NCBI GenBank assembly: GCA_023132135.1
Contig: JAGLYR010000059.1
Location: forward strand, 1 to 37,284
Reading direction: 5' to 3'
Length of the DNA stretch: 37,284 nucleotides
Origin: Candidatus Eiseniibacteriota bacterium
GTDB taxonomy: Bacteria > Arandabacterota > Arandabacteria > JAGLYR01
The position numbers and the translations under genes were made by a program. The notes under the pieces were generated by a model, which had not been told where the DNA came from, searched no databases, and saw only the letters and a program-made list of their open reading frames with translations. Shown here in pieces: positions 9,301 through 17,594 of this stretch (its first letter is position 1; each line of letters opens with the position of its first letter).

Positions 9301-12300
9301 ACCTTCTCGGCCATGAAGTCTGCATAGTTCTCATCCACGTAGTAGAGGCTCACGACCGCGTCGTCGTCCGGATCGTCGTCCGTCCACTCGATATCGAAGC
9401 TCAGGTGCGTAGAATCCGGGAACATGGGTGTGTCCACGGTGATCGTCGGGCCGCCGCTTCCGGAGTGGAGCCACGAGGCGTAGTTCACAAAACCAACCGA
9501 CGGGTTGTCCATCTGGTCCCAGATGGTCGAGATATTCGCCGGGTATGGAGATGCATCCATCTCGGCCGTTCCGGCGTTGCCCCACCAGTTCCGATGCGCC
9601 TTCACCGTGCTGTTTGTTCCATTGTAGACGTCGTACTGGGAATTCGAGTACAGCCGGTTGTTCATGCCCTCCCAGAATACGGTGTCCCCCAGGCAGACAC
9701 AGCCGAGCGAGTCGTTGAACACGCCGTAGCTGTTGAGCGTAATCGTGTTGTCTTCCACCAGTACGTTGGCCCAGTTGAAGCTGTGGATGCCGGCTACGGC
9801 GTTGCTCGAGATCACGTTCGACAGGATGTAGGGCATGGCCTGCTGCCGGACATCGATCCCGTCGGCGTGATTGCCCGTGATGTTGTTATCGCGAATCATG
9901 GGACGGGCATTGATGAATCCCTCGCCCACGAAGGCAACTCCGTTCAGATTCCCCGAGATCTGGTTGTCGTGGACGTCGAGCGTCTGCGGCGAGTTACTGA
10001 TACTGATTCCATTGCCGACGTTGTTGTGGATCTCGTTCTGGAAGATGTCCATGAACTCCCCGGCCCAACCGCTGATGAATGCGCAGTAGATGCCGCCCCC
10101 ATTGCCGACCGTCTCGTTGTCGTTGACGGTACTCTGGCTCCCGCGGAATCCGGCGATGCTGATTCCGAAACCGTAATTGTCTCGAACGACGTTCAACGAG
10201 ATATCGGCCACCACGGAATCGGCAATGGTCACCGAGATGCCATGGCCGCCGTTGTCGCGGCAGTCGTTGCCCGTGGCCGTCAGGGTTTCTGCCGGGTGCG
10301 ACTGGAGACGAATCCCCACCCCGGAGCAGTCGTGGACCGAGCAGTCGGTAACCGTCGGATCGCTTCCGTCCCAGTCGATTCCTGTTGCCGCGTACTCGAC
10401 CTCACACTCGTTGAGGGTCGTTCCGGCACCGGGACCCGAGAGGCGGATCCCACCCCAGTCGCCCGGACTCTGCCCGAGTGACGTGAAGACAACGGGGTTG
10501 CCCGGGATACCGTTGGCCACGAGCGTACCTTCGACAATGAGTTCCCTGGTTCCCGTCACATCACTGGAGGCCAGCTCTTCTCCTGCGGCGATGGTGATCT
10601 GATCAGGGGCAACGATCGTGACACTCCCGTTCATGACGTACTTGCCCGGACCGGAGCCGTCTTCGATACCTCCGTCGGACTGATCCACCAGGTTGTCCAG
10701 GTCCCAGCTCACCCCCGTTCCGCGAGTTTTGTACTCCGGCATCGCGGACACGGTGATCGTGTTCGTATCTTCGTTGGGCGGAGAAGCGCTGTCCTCGGCC
10801 CGGATCATGAAGTAGTAGGTCCTCCCGTTCTGCAGACCGGTGACCGTGAACTTGTTGTCATAGTTGGGCGCGCCGTTCTGGGGATACACGTCCGCAAGTT
10901 TCGTCCCGTCCGTGGCCGGCAGTTGGGTGTTGTAGTACACGTTGTAGCGGACGGGTGGATTGTCCTGATCGGTGGCGTGGTACCAGAAAAGAGCCACCTC
11001 ACTCACGTCCGGCCCCGCAGCCTGAACGCCCGTGCTCGTGATCCACTGAGGCGGTGTCGTGTCGGTGGGAATGCCACTCGTGTATACAGGATCAGAATAG
11101 TTGCCGGCGGCATCGTATGAGAAGCCGCTGTAAAAGTACTCGGTACCATTCACCAGACCGCCGTCCCAGATCGTCGTCCCCGTGCAGTTGCAGACCTGCG
11201 AGCCGTCGTTCGGGCCAGTCGGATAGCCGAAGGTGCTCCTGCGGATGCGAAGATGATTGAAGTCCGGATCACTGGGCTTGTTCCACGTCAGATCGATCGC
11301 CCCGTCGTAGGGGTGGGCCGTGAAATCGCTGGCCGGCCTCGGCGGAATCAGGTCCCACGCGGTCGCCGTATCCTGGGCGGCCGGATGCGCTGCCGAGGAG
11401 TTGCCGTTGATATCCCGGGCGAAGGCTCCATACGCGTACTGAGTCGCGTTTACCACGTCGGTGTCCGTGCAGCTGGAACCGTTACCCGAATAGACAATCC
11501 TGCCGTCGTTCTCGTCGACGGGATATCCCCCGGAAGACTTGGCGCGAATGATAGTGCCGGTCCAGTCGCTGTCACCCGGGTTCACCCAGGTGAGCGAGAT
11601 TCCACTGGACACAGTCGTCGCCAACAGCGAGGTCGGATTCCCAGGGGGGATCACGTCCAGCGGTATCGCCGAGGACTCGTTGGAGAGATTTCCCTCGGCT
11701 CCCGGAGCTCCGCGCGCGGCCACGGCCAGGTAGTACGTCGTCAAACTGGAGAGACCCGACAGCGTGTGACTGGTGACGTTGCTGAGCAGAATCGGCGAGG
11801 CCCCCCCGTTCGCCCCCGTCCCAGTGTAGTCCCCCGACACTGTTCCGTAGTAGAGGTAGTACGCTTGGGCGCCTGACGCGGCGTTCCAGCTTAGATTCAG
11901 GGATCCGTTTACCCCTGAGCTCGTCGCCAGGAAGCCCGTCGGCGTACCTACGGTGGCAGAGGGAACAAACTCGTAGGCGCCCATGTCGAGGCCGGGATCG
12001 CTCCCCGCGTTCCTGCACGGTGAACCGGCGTGTAGCCGATAGTCGCCCGACACCCGGTTCATGAACAGGGGATCCATGGCGATGTCCGAATCGGCCACTC
12101 CTTTGAAGGAACAGCCCTGGTGTTGGACGTAGCTTCCGTGACTCGCCTCGATGTCGTTATAGCCCCAGTAGATGCGCGTTGAGAGGTTGCAGTGGACCCC
12201 GACCATATGGTTGAAGTAGATGATATTGTCCTGGAGGCGGATCTCGGAACCGTTGAAGAACCCCACCCCATGATCGTTCTCGATGATGGTGTTGTTATGA

Positions 12301-13688
12301 ATAGTGGGACTGCTGTTGCCCAGATAGATTCCACTGCAGTTGCCGCCGCAGTTCTTGATCAGGTTCCGCTCGATTTGCGGATATCCCATGGGCGAGTTGA
12401 GAGAGGTGATCCCGTCACCGCCGTTGTCGGTGATGACATTGTCCCGAATGATACACGTAACATCGGGCACCCAGATGCCCGGCTGGTACGGGGCACTGTT
12501 CCGGATGGTGAAGCCCTCGATGGTTGTCCCGTATGCCATGGAGACCACGTACTGGCCGACTCCCCCCCCATCGATGATGCTGCTGCCGGCGCCCGCCCCT
12601 TCGAGCGTCACCCAGGGTGTCATCAGGACGTTCTCGTAGTAGAGTCCGGCCTCCACCCGAACTGTGTCTCGCTCCCCGGCCGCGTTCATCGCGGCCTGGA
12701 TCGAGGTGAAGTTGCTGGCGCTCGGCCCCACGGTCCACACCCGGCCGTCCTTCCAGCCGTTCAGGGAATAGAAGTTCCCGATGTAGCCGTCTTTGGTCGG
12801 GTCCTGATTGTCGAAGCCGGGCATGTGTTGCTCATATCCGATGCCGTCCCCGTTGTCGTCGTACATGGAGTGTTCACCGGCTGCCCTCGACAGCGGCCCA
12901 ATCCAGTTGAAGGCTTCGGCCATGGACACGTGGCCGTCCCCATTGGTATCGACGTTGTCGGCCGGGTCGTTTCGGAGGGCCTTCCTCCATTGGCCGGCCC
13001 AGCCCCAGCTGTTCACATGAGTCGAGTCCTGCGAGGTGATGGAGATCACACCCATGCGCGAGACATTGTCGATGACCATCCCGCTGAAGCACGGGTTGTA
13101 GGCACCGATGATCTGCTTCGCCGTGATGGGCGCCATGAGAGCACCGTACTCGGAATCGGTGATCCGGCCGTCGTGGGCAACCAGATTGCATACGCGCACC
13201 GTCTGGCCGTCAACCTGCATCGTGGTGTCGCCGTGATCCACCCAGTAGATGTAGAGGAGATCCTCTGCGTCGCACACCGTGGCCGCCCAGGCGTATGCCG
13301 CCTCGATGTTGGCAACGTTGCTGGTTCCATCTACGATCTCCGGATGGGCGTCCGCGCTGTCGCCGTAGGACAGGAAGAAGATGTTACCATTCGTGAATCC
13401 ACGCTCGATAAGTTCCCAGCACATACCCGCCGTATCGCCCCAGTACCATCTGTACTTCTGTCCGCTTTCATCTCCCCCCATGACGATGATAGCGTAGCGG
13501 TCCTCGTAGGAATGCCACGTACCCTTCTTCCCCGGGGGGGGCTCGTAATCATCGCCTCCAGGGACCGGCATGCCCTCTGCGGACATCTGGTATGGAAGTG
13601 GGACATCGGCCGCGCCGGACGCCGAGAAACCAGCGATAGCGATCCACAGGATAGCCGCCACCATGAGAACAGACCTGAACCGGTTCAT
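6309..13688 (-). CDS. Giant secreted protein: legumain/caspase-like domain, beta-helices, FnIII, Ig/ASH-like repeats, FlgD-like C-terminus
   Basis: 2459 residues. The start at 13688 follows AGGAGGA and opens with a signal peptide (MNRFRSVLMVAAILWIAIAG...SGA). Residues about 60-300 are a clan CD cysteine-peptidase domain (C13 legumain/caspase fold). 'YAIIVMGG' begins the first strand, the catalytic pair is likely His152 (IYWVDHGD) and Cys200 (AYNPCFSG), and two EF-hand-like calcium loops follow (DTNGDGHVS, DDNGDGIG). Then come a parallel beta-helix (about 320-580), several fibronectin type III domains (about 590-1010), a second beta-helix with NosD-like HGI/GNGI rungs (about 1050-1400), four or more ASH/'choice-of-anchor D' Ig-like repeats (HDYGAV, ESNDPDEPV) and a final FlgD-like domain with NHPNPFNP and YCRLVTSGFVETKKMVLLK. 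That C-terminus resembles type IX-style sorting domains of the FCB group. Role: surface or secreted protease/adhesin; substrate unknown. Confidence 0.9.
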   Translation of the reverse strand: MNRFRSVLMVAAILWIAIAGFSASGAADVPLPYQMSAEGMPVPGGDDYEPPPGKKGTWHSYEDRYAIIVMGGDESGQKYRWYWGDTAGMCWELIERGFTNGNIFFLSYGDSADAHPEIVDGTSNVANIEAAYAWAATVCDAEDLLYIYWVDHGDTTMQVDGQTVRVCNLVAHDGRITDSEYGALMAPITAKQIIGAYNPCFSGMVIDNVSRMGVISITSQDSTHVNSWGWAGQWRKALRNDPADNVDTNGDGHVSMAEAFNWIGPLSRAAGEHSMYDDNGDGIGYEQHMPGFDNQDPTKDGYIGNFYSLNGWKDGRVWTVGPSASNFTSIQAAMNAAGERDTVRVEAGLYYENVLMTPWVTLEGAGAGSSIIDGGGVGQYVVSMAYGTTIEGFTIRNSAPYQPGIWVPDVTCIIRDNVITDNGGDGITSLNSPMGYPQIERNLIKNCGGNCSGIYLGNSSPTIHNNTIIENDHGVGFFNGSEIRLQDNIIYFNHMVGVHCNLSTRIYWGYNDIEASHGSYVQHQGCSFKGVADSDIAMDPLFMNRVSGDYRLHAGSPCRNAGSDPGLDMGAYEFVPSATVGTPTGFLATSSGVNGSLNLSWNAASGAQAYYLYYGTVSGDYTGTGANGGASPILLSNVTSHTLSGLSSLTTYYLAVAARGAPGAEGNLSNESSAIPLDVIPPGNPTSLLATTVSSGISLTWVNPGDSDWTGTIIRAKSSGGYPVDENDGRIVYSGNGSSCTDTDVVNATQYAYGAFARDINGNSSAAHPAAQDTATAWDLIPPRPASDFTAHPYDGAIDLTWNKPSDPDFNHLRIRRSTFGYPTGPNDGSQVCNCTGTTIWDGGLVNGTEYFYSGFSYDAAGNYSDPVYTSGIPTDTTPPQWITSTGVQAAGPDVSEVALFWYHATDQDNPPVRYNVYYNTQLPATDGTKLADVYPQNGAPNYDNKFTVTGLQNGRTYYFMIRAEDSASPPNEDTNTITVSAMPEYKTRGTGVSWDLDNLVDQSDGGIEDGSGPGKYVMNGSVTIVAPDQITIAAGEELASSDVTGTRELIVEGTLVANGIPGNPVVFTSLGQSPGDWGGIRLSGPGAGTTLNECEVEYAATGIDWDGSDPTVTDCSVHDCSGVGIRLQSHPAETLTATGNDCRDNGGHGISVTIADSVVADISLNVVRDNYGFGISIAGFRGSQSTVNDNETVGNGGGIYCAFISGWAGEFMDIFQNEIHNNVGNGISISNSPQTLDVHDNQISGNLNGVAFVGEGFINARPMIRDNNITGNHADGIDVRQQAMPYILSNVISSNAVAGIHSFNWANVLVEDNTITLNSYGVFNDSLGCVCLGDTVFWEGMNNRLYSNSQYDVYNGTNSTVKAHRNWWGNAGTAEMDASPYPANISTIWDQMDNPSVGFVNYASWLHSGSGGPTITVDTPMFPDSTHLSFDIEWTDDDPDDDAVVSLYYVDENYADFMAEKVSIEGASNISEDDPTNAYEWDAFHVPVGRYYVGGVIDDGTTMAWGLSPEVLEIIHPDIEVGDSLVVITVSAGSTEDAEIQIMNSGSYDLTMSAEVRDSLGDAWSCVTLTSADTVLAPGSDFMMNVAFEADSLALGLYNGSIVIACDDPDEEEVVVALEIHITSPDIAVAETGHSYGTCACGDSREWSFYVHNEGTGSLWVEDAWCDDGNFHVDPEVREVSVAAGDSLEVRVVFHPYIAGPCSCVLHIESNDPDEPVVLLDLDGIGEDLLICDTGLDFGTVHICRTYQDGVVIYNNDTLPFSVTGASVGGVFFGLETTGYPHVVNPGEALGITVSFAPAYEDVFNGTLTVYTDHVFEPEIFVWLQGTGVRPAIDLSETDHDYGAVAVGSSLDWELVIRSAGTCDLTVSGITGLAVPFQVVSPGFPQVIVGGDSVAVTIRYSPTEQAGSVDTLHIESDDPLQAVVSARVVGQILLVPEISLSPAAWDEIVFPAGVQESYLHVINTGQASLIFNVSAFEAKGMEDRSSEERERSLLLAKFGGALGLLPAGDADGIPTKESSVPWLTIDPELGAVPPGDTVVVTLTVDAGSTAPGWYSATVRVESNDTDEPVLDQPFDIGVTQFRYANHDAGNVTFTVTDGGCYGYWDKLLGDIFGDGFQYPSSDPANYLTFGSFWAGTAPDRVMDGSCDYDWQTVSGGELIIDEGTPETGTARFDDSGAPSPLGLLVSQESVARADAPDDDYVIMSFSIENTGVADIDSLYLGLYMDWDVGNPALDTGGYAGDLSLGYQYDAEGLDSAYVGIALLSPDVPGSFRFVHNPTYVWPTMGAIEDSSKWAFMASGIIDTSPGPPDDWSMVMTVGPVSVEAGNSVGVSYAVVAGMGLMDLRSNTEAARAAHLTAVAVAEETILTQSVLRQNHPNPFNPRTTVAFSLRGPGHVSLCIYDVNGRLVRTLVVGNRGMGEHAVVWEGRDDSGCVVASGIYYCRLVTSGFVETKKMVLLK

Positions 13689-14165
13689 CGCTCTTCCTCC
13701 TGTCGCTCGGGTTCTCCAACCCGTATCACTTCGGTTTACAGCAGAGGATCTTCCCGTCGATGTCGGTTCCGAGATAGGTGGATCGCCTGGTGTGATGAGA
13801 TTCGGGAGATGCCGGGTCATACCTTCCTCCGCCCTTTCCGGGACCTGATTGCGGCCCCTTCACCCGTAATTCCGCTACGGCCGGAGAATCTAACAGACGG
13901 TTCTTTGTACCGCGGCCCCGGATTCATTACGGAGACGGGCCCTTGCCATCTCAGGATATCGGTGGCATAGTGAGGACAGGGAACCGAAGCGGCGGCGGCA
14001 ACGGCCATCGGGATCGTTGTCCGAGATCGAGCCTCCAGTCGCAGAACTGGATCGCGGCTCCACACACTGCTTCCCGGCCTCCAAGAGTTCACGTGCCATG
14101 CTGGTTCCCTGAGGAACAGCGCGCGATCGGAGCTGTGGAGAGGGGGTGGGTCGAGGATCCGCCCC
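13689..14165. other. Intergenic spacer, no gene
   Basis: This stretch is upstream of the giant gene and downstream of the radical SAM gene, both on the minus strand. I see no convincing coding region. It contains one copy (13907-13949) of a 43-bp repeat that also occurs at 16030-16072. No consensus promoter stands out ahead of the giant gene. Confidence 0.6.
13907..13949. repeat. 43-bp dispersed repeat, copy 1
   Basis: This begins GTACCGCGGCCCCGGATTC and ends GGGCCCTTGCCAT. It matches 16030-16072 in the same orientation at 38 of 43 positions, and the five differences are clustered in the middle. The second copy abuts the RAYT element, suggesting this is part of a RAYT/REP-associated repeat. 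Confidence 0.7.
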
Positions 14166-15320
14166 CTATTCTTGCTTTCCCACGCGGATCTTCCGGAATG
14201 GATGAAGCCGGCGGTAGATGCGCAGGTGGGTGGGGCCCATGTTGCAGGTGGTGAAGCATTCCTTGCAGATGGGGCGGCCGGTTTCGTGTATCCGCAGGGC
14301 GGCCGCCCTCATCTTCCGGTAGGCTTCGTTGTGCCAGACGTTCCGGAATCCCGCCTCCACGTGGATGTTGCCCAATGGTTCATCGCAGTAGCAGCAGGGA
14401 CGGACCGCGCCGTCGGGGCCGATGGCGGCTTCCATCCAGCCCGCGTAGCAGGGCACCCGACGCTGGAGGTTGTCCTCCGTCTCGATGCTCCGCTCCTCAT
14501 CGCGAATGGTGCGGAGGAAATCGAGTACTTCGCTGCGGATCCGGCATCGGGAAAGTCGCGAGACGAAGTCCTCCGATACGCCGAGAATCCACTCGCGGTG
14601 CTCCGGGTCAAGCTTGAGGAACTCGGTCTCATCCACTGTACCCATGATCCGCACGTCCAGAGAGTCGATCCCGACCTCGCAGGCCTGGTCGATCATGGCG
14701 GGCAGGTCCCGGTAGTTGTGCCGGTAGATGACGTGATCGACTTCCACGACCGGCACGGCGGCCTTCCTGGCTCGTCTCTCTTCGACCAAGTCGCGGACGA
14801 AGGTCGTCACGGTCTCGAACCCGTTCGCCAGGTTGTCCTTACCACACACCACGCCGTAGGTGTCGGGCGTCGCCGCGTTCACCGAACAGCTGACGGAGCT
14901 GCAGCCCATGCGAACAAGCTCCCGTGCGAACTCCCGGTCGGGCACCACCCCGTTGGTGACGAGCTGGGCCTTCATTCCGGACCGCTGGATGGCATCGATG
15001 ATCTCGAGGACGGCTGGGTGGATGGCCGGCTCTCCCCGCCCGGAGAGCGTCACGTGCTCGACCTTCATCTCCGCCAGGTCCCGGACTACCGCCAGGGCGG
15101 TTTCCCGGTCCATGGTCTTGCGGTCCTGATAATAGGTGAGGATCTGGGTCACGGGCGCTTTCATGTACTTGCCGTGGGACTCGCAGAACTCGCAAGCCAG
15201 GTTGCAGGCGTGGGTGATCTGTAGGAACACTCGCTCCGGCCCAATGCGGGGCTTCATGCTCCGGGTGCCCATCAGCCTCGCCGCTCTCAGGGCCTTCTCT
15301 CTGATTCTCTTGAGGTTCAT
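14166..15320 (-). CDS. Radical SAM enzyme with SPASM-like C-terminal cysteines
   Basis: 384 residues, predicted cytoplasmic. The radical SAM cluster motif is CNLACEFC (Cys39, 43, 46), binding the [4Fe-4S]-SAM centre. A GGEP-like strand follows (HVTLSGRGEPAIHP, about 95-108), then 'VTNGVVPDREFARELVRMG' and 'SVNAATPDTYGVVCG', all typical of the MoaA/SPASM branch. The C-terminus has PCYAGW, RPCCYCDEPLGNI and CKECFTTCNMG, cysteines expected to hold auxiliary clusters as in the SPASM/Twitch domain. Such enzymes modify peptides, cofactors or tRNA-linked and sugar substrates; the neighbours here (secreted proteins) do not reveal the target, and I see no obvious precursor peptide next to it. The start at 15320 follows a GAAGGG. 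Confidence 0.9.
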   Translation of the reverse strand: MNLKRIREKALRAARLMGTRSMKPRIGPERVFLQITHACNLACEFCESHGKYMKAPVTQILTYYQDRKTMDRETALAVVRDLAEMKVEHVTLSGRGEPAIHPAVLEIIDAIQRSGMKAQLVTNGVVPDREFARELVRMGCSSVSCSVNAATPDTYGVVCGKDNLANGFETVTTFVRDLVEERRARKAAVPVVEVDHVIYRHNYRDLPAMIDQACEVGIDSLDVRIMGTVDETEFLKLDPEHREWILGVSEDFVSRLSRCRIRSEVLDFLRTIRDEERSIETEDNLQRRVPCYAGWMEAAIGPDGAVRPCCYCDEPLGNIHVEAGFRNVWHNEAYRKMRAAALRIHETGRPICKECFTTCNMGPTHLRIYRRLHPFRKIRVGKQE

Positions 15321-15539
15321 TTCGACCCTTCGGGTAAGTCTGCCTCTTCTCGGTACTCTCTTGCCACCAGACTTGTCACCGAGTCATCCCGCCGTGCTCA
15401 CCCAGCGCAGGTGCTCCCCCATGTATCGGAACATCCCGGCGCCGGGCTGAGTCCTACCTGGACTCCCACCCCACACCGGGCGAATCGTAACACGCCCGCC
15501 GGTGCAATTCAACGCTATCGTTGGGCCCGAAAGCAGCGC

Positions 15540-15564
15540 GGGGATCGGCCCTGAGCCGATCCCC
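15540..15564. other. Perfect 10-bp stem hairpin
   Basis: GGGGATCGGC and GCCGATCCCC flank a five-base loop. It lies 14 bases outside the left terminal repeat of the RAYT element and has no T-run, so it may be a REP-like hairpin or part of a terminator rather than a complete rho-independent site. The remaining spacer 15321-15539 shows nothing I can identify. Confidence 0.6.
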
Positions 15565-15663
15565 GCGTCCATCGGAATTTTGGGGATATCAGACTACTAA
15601 ATAGCATCTTGACTGGCCTGGCCGGTATGTCTATGCTGGGGGCCAGATATTCACACACAAGAG

Positions 15664-15715
15664 CGACCGGCGGGACTCCAAGCTCTGGAGTCCGGGAGGC
15701 ATTTGCCGCCGGTCG
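15664..15715. repeat. REP-like two-tier hairpin inside the RAYT remnant
   Basis: The outer stem CGACCGGCGG/CCGCCGGTCG (10 bp) encloses an inner stem GGACTCCA/TGGAGTCC (8 bp). A TTTT run follows on the plus strand, so it could also terminate transcription. Y1 transposases of this family mobilise REP hairpins, which makes this the likely REP-like part of the element. Confidence 0.65.
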
Positions 15716-15790
15716 TTTTCTCATTGCTGGGGGCCACTTGGCGCGGGGGAGAGGAGGGGTCGGGATGCCGAAGGGTTCCCCCCTGATGGA

Positions 15791-15982
15791 GTGATCTTAG
15801 ATTGGTCCGCCTGGCTCAAGGAGGAGGAGAGCGAGGAGACTATCAAGGTCATCCGGCAGTGCACTCACACCGGGCGTCCTTGCGGCAGTGAAGAATTCGT
15901 GCATCGTCTGGAGGATATGCTCGGGAGGGTCCTCCGGCCACGCAAGACAGGCCCTAAACCCAAATTCAACTCTTGGAGATAG
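15791..15982 (+). pseudogene. RAYT transposase C-terminal fragment
   Basis: 63 codons starting at a GTG and ending KFNSWR. The fragment has the two signatures of RAYT C-termini: an LDWSAWLKEEESEE acidic start and 'THTGRPCGSEEFVHRLEDMLGR' followed by LRPRKTGPKPK. Full-length relatives are usually over 200 residues with an HUH motif and catalytic Tyr. None of that is present upstream, where the sequence is hairpin and noncoding. It is therefore a truncated, inactive remnant. Confidence 0.8.
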
Positions 15983-16029
15983 CGCTCGGAGAGACTTCCG
16001 AGTTTAGTAGTCTGATGTCCCCAAAACCG

Positions 16030-16072
16030 GTACCGCGGCCCCGGATTCGAGGCGGAGGCGGGCCCTTGCCAT
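16030..16072. repeat. 43-bp dispersed repeat, copy 2
   Basis: Second copy of the repeat at 13907-13949 (38 of 43 identical, same orientation), beginning three bases after the right terminal repeat of the RAYT remnant and 150 bases upstream of the serpin start. Confidence 0.7.
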
Positions 16073-16221
16073 ACCCGCCGGATCGGGGGGGGGTTGTCAA
16101 CGGCGGGATGGTGGAGTAAGGTGGGGATGGAACTCCCCGGTTGCCCTGCGGGTTCATCTCGCGGAGGCCCGGTGGAGGCTCCGGGTTCCCGGAAGATGGA
16201 GTCCTTACTCGGAGGTGAGCC

Positions 16222-17550
16222 ATGGAATCCATGAACGGCAGGAAGAAAACCGCGCAGGTGGTCCTCCTTCTCGCGGTGCCCGTACTGGCGATCGCCGGCT
16301 GCGGCGAATCGGTGCAGACGCCGGGCACCGATACCCCGTGGACGACGTACGAATCGGATCTGCCGCGGAACCAGCCCCCGGCTACCACCGAGACCGAGCT
16401 CGACGCGCTGGTGCGCGGGAACCACGAGTTCGCCATCGACCTCTACGGGCAGTTCCGCACGGAAGACGGCAACCTCCTCATCTCGCCCGTCAGCATCCGG
16501 ATTGCCTTCGCCATGGCATACGGGGGCGCCAAGGGGCAGACGGCGGCCGAGATCGCCGACGTCATGCACTTCCCGTTTGGAGGTGAAGCGCTTCACGACG
16601 CCATGAACGCGCTCGACCTGGCGCTCGCCAGGCGGAACCTGCCGGCCACACCCGATGAAGATCCGGTGGAACTCCATCTGGTCAACGCCTTCTGGGGCCA
16701 GGAAGGGGAGGCGTTCCGCCCGGACTACCTCGATCTCCTTGCGGTCTACTACGGGTCGGCCATGCGGGCGCTCGATTTCGTGCACGAACCGGAAGAGTCC
16801 CGCAGCATCATCAACGCGTGGGTGGCCGAGAGAACACGGCAGCGAATCCTGAAGCTCCTGCCGCCCGGATCCATCGATCCTCTCACGGTCGCAGTCCTCA
16901 CGAACGCGCTCTATTTCAAGGCCCCGTGGGCGGACCCCTTCCCTGAGTACGCGACCTCCGACGGGCCGTTCCACCTGAAGGACGGGACGCTTCTCACAGT
17001 CCCCATGATGCATGCGACCGAATCCCACCGGTACGCCGCCGGCGACGGTTGGCAGGCGCTGGAGATGGACTACCGGGGCGAAGAACTCTCGATGGTGTTC
17101 CTGCTTCCGGATAAAGGGACGTTCGATGAGTTCGAGGCGGGTCTCGACGCCGACCGCCTGGAGACGATGCTCGGTTCGCTGGAGGATGCCTCCGTCACGG
17201 TGACGATCCCGAAGTTCACTTTCGGATCGGAGAGCATGTTCCTCAACGACCCACTGATCGCTCTCCGGATGCCCTCTCCCTTCGTTGCGCGTTCGGCCGA
17301 TTTCTCGGGGATCTGGGGCGAACCTGGCGAGATGTGGATCAGCTCTGTCTATCACAAGACCTTCATCGCTGTGGACGAGAAGGGCACCGAGGCGGCGGCC
17401 GCCACGGCAATCGTCTTCGAGAGGTTATCGATCCTGCCCGGCGAGCCGGCCGTCTTCACGGCGGACCGGCCGTTTATGTTCCTTATCCGCGACCGGATGA
17501 CGGGCGCTCTTCTCTTTTTCGGCCGCGTGCTCGACCCGACGGCGGAGTAG
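16222..17550 (+). CDS. Serpin-family protease inhibitor, lipoprotein
   Basis: 442 residues, with GGAGGTG upstream of the ATG. The N-terminus has a charged start, a hydrophobic run and a lipobox LAIAGC (Cys27), so it is predicted to be a lipid-anchored periplasmic or surface protein. The serpin core is clear: 'LLISPVSIRIAFAMAYGGAKGQTAAEIADVM', 'VLTNALYFKAPWADPF', and the reactive-centre hinge EKGTEAAAATA (Glu386 as P17, Thr389 as P14, alanines P12-P9), which is the pattern of inhibitory serpins. By counting, P1-P1' falls near Leu402-Ser403 with Arg401 at P2, which would suggest elastase/chymotrypsin-like or subtilisin-like targets; this is inference. The C-terminal serpin signature DRPFMFLIRDRMTGALLFFGRV is intact. 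It probably shields the cell from its own or foreign proteases. A strong hairpin follows the stop codon. Confidence 0.95.
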   Translation: MESMNGRKKTAQVVLLLAVPVLAIAGCGESVQTPGTDTPWTTYESDLPRNQPPATTETELDALVRGNHEFAIDLYGQFRTEDGNLLISPVSIRIAFAMAYGGAKGQTAAEIADVMHFPFGGEALHDAMNALDLALARRNLPATPDEDPVELHLVNAFWGQEGEAFRPDYLDLLAVYYGSAMRALDFVHEPEESRSIINAWVAERTRQRILKLLPPGSIDPLTVAVLTNALYFKAPWADPFPEYATSDGPFHLKDGTLLTVPMMHATESHRYAAGDGWQALEMDYRGEELSMVFLLPDKGTFDEFEAGLDADRLETMLGSLEDASVTVTIPKFTFGSESMFLNDPLIALRMPSPFVARSADFSGIWGEPGEMWISSVYHKTFIAVDEKGTEAAAATAIVFERLSILPGEPAVFTADRPFMFLIRDRMTGALLFFGRVLDPTAE

Positions 17551-17594
17551 CCTGGACTATGCACGAATCCGGATGGATTCGCACACAGTCCAGG
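17551..17594 (+). terminator. Two-tier hairpin after the serpin gene
   Basis: CCTGGACT/AGTCCAGG (8 bp) encloses CGAATCC/GGATTCG (7 bp), starting at the base after the stop codon. There is no T-run, so termination may rely on the stem alone. Confidence 0.55.

Larger units (their letters stand above)
15578..16026. mobile_element. RAYT (IS200-like Y1 transposase) element remnant with terminal inverted repeats
   Basis: The ends are 24-base inverted repeats: the left (15578-15601) starts TTTTGGGGATATCAGACTAC and the right (16003-16026) is its reverse complement with one mismatch. The GGGGACATCAnACT style matches termini known for REP-associated Y1 transposase elements. Inside are a large two-tier hairpin (15664-15715) and the C-terminal piece of a RAYT protein (15791-15982). 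At 449 bp the element lacks the catalytic HUH and tyrosine region, so it is a deletion derivative, mobile only in trans if at all. Confidence 0.75.

Noticed and set aside
6234-13970. Very long open frames on the plus strand (about 516, 891 and 592 codons)
   Set aside because: They are exact antisense shadows of the 2459-residue gene, produced by high GC at third codon positions; no signal peptide, ribosome site or family resemblance.
14172-15224. 350-codon plus-strand frame
   Set aside because: Antisense to the radical SAM gene, whose CNLACEFC and SPASM-like motifs are unmistakable.
15865-17355. 496-codon minus-strand frame across the serpin
   Set aside because: Antisense shadow; the plus-strand serpin has hinge, signature and lipobox.
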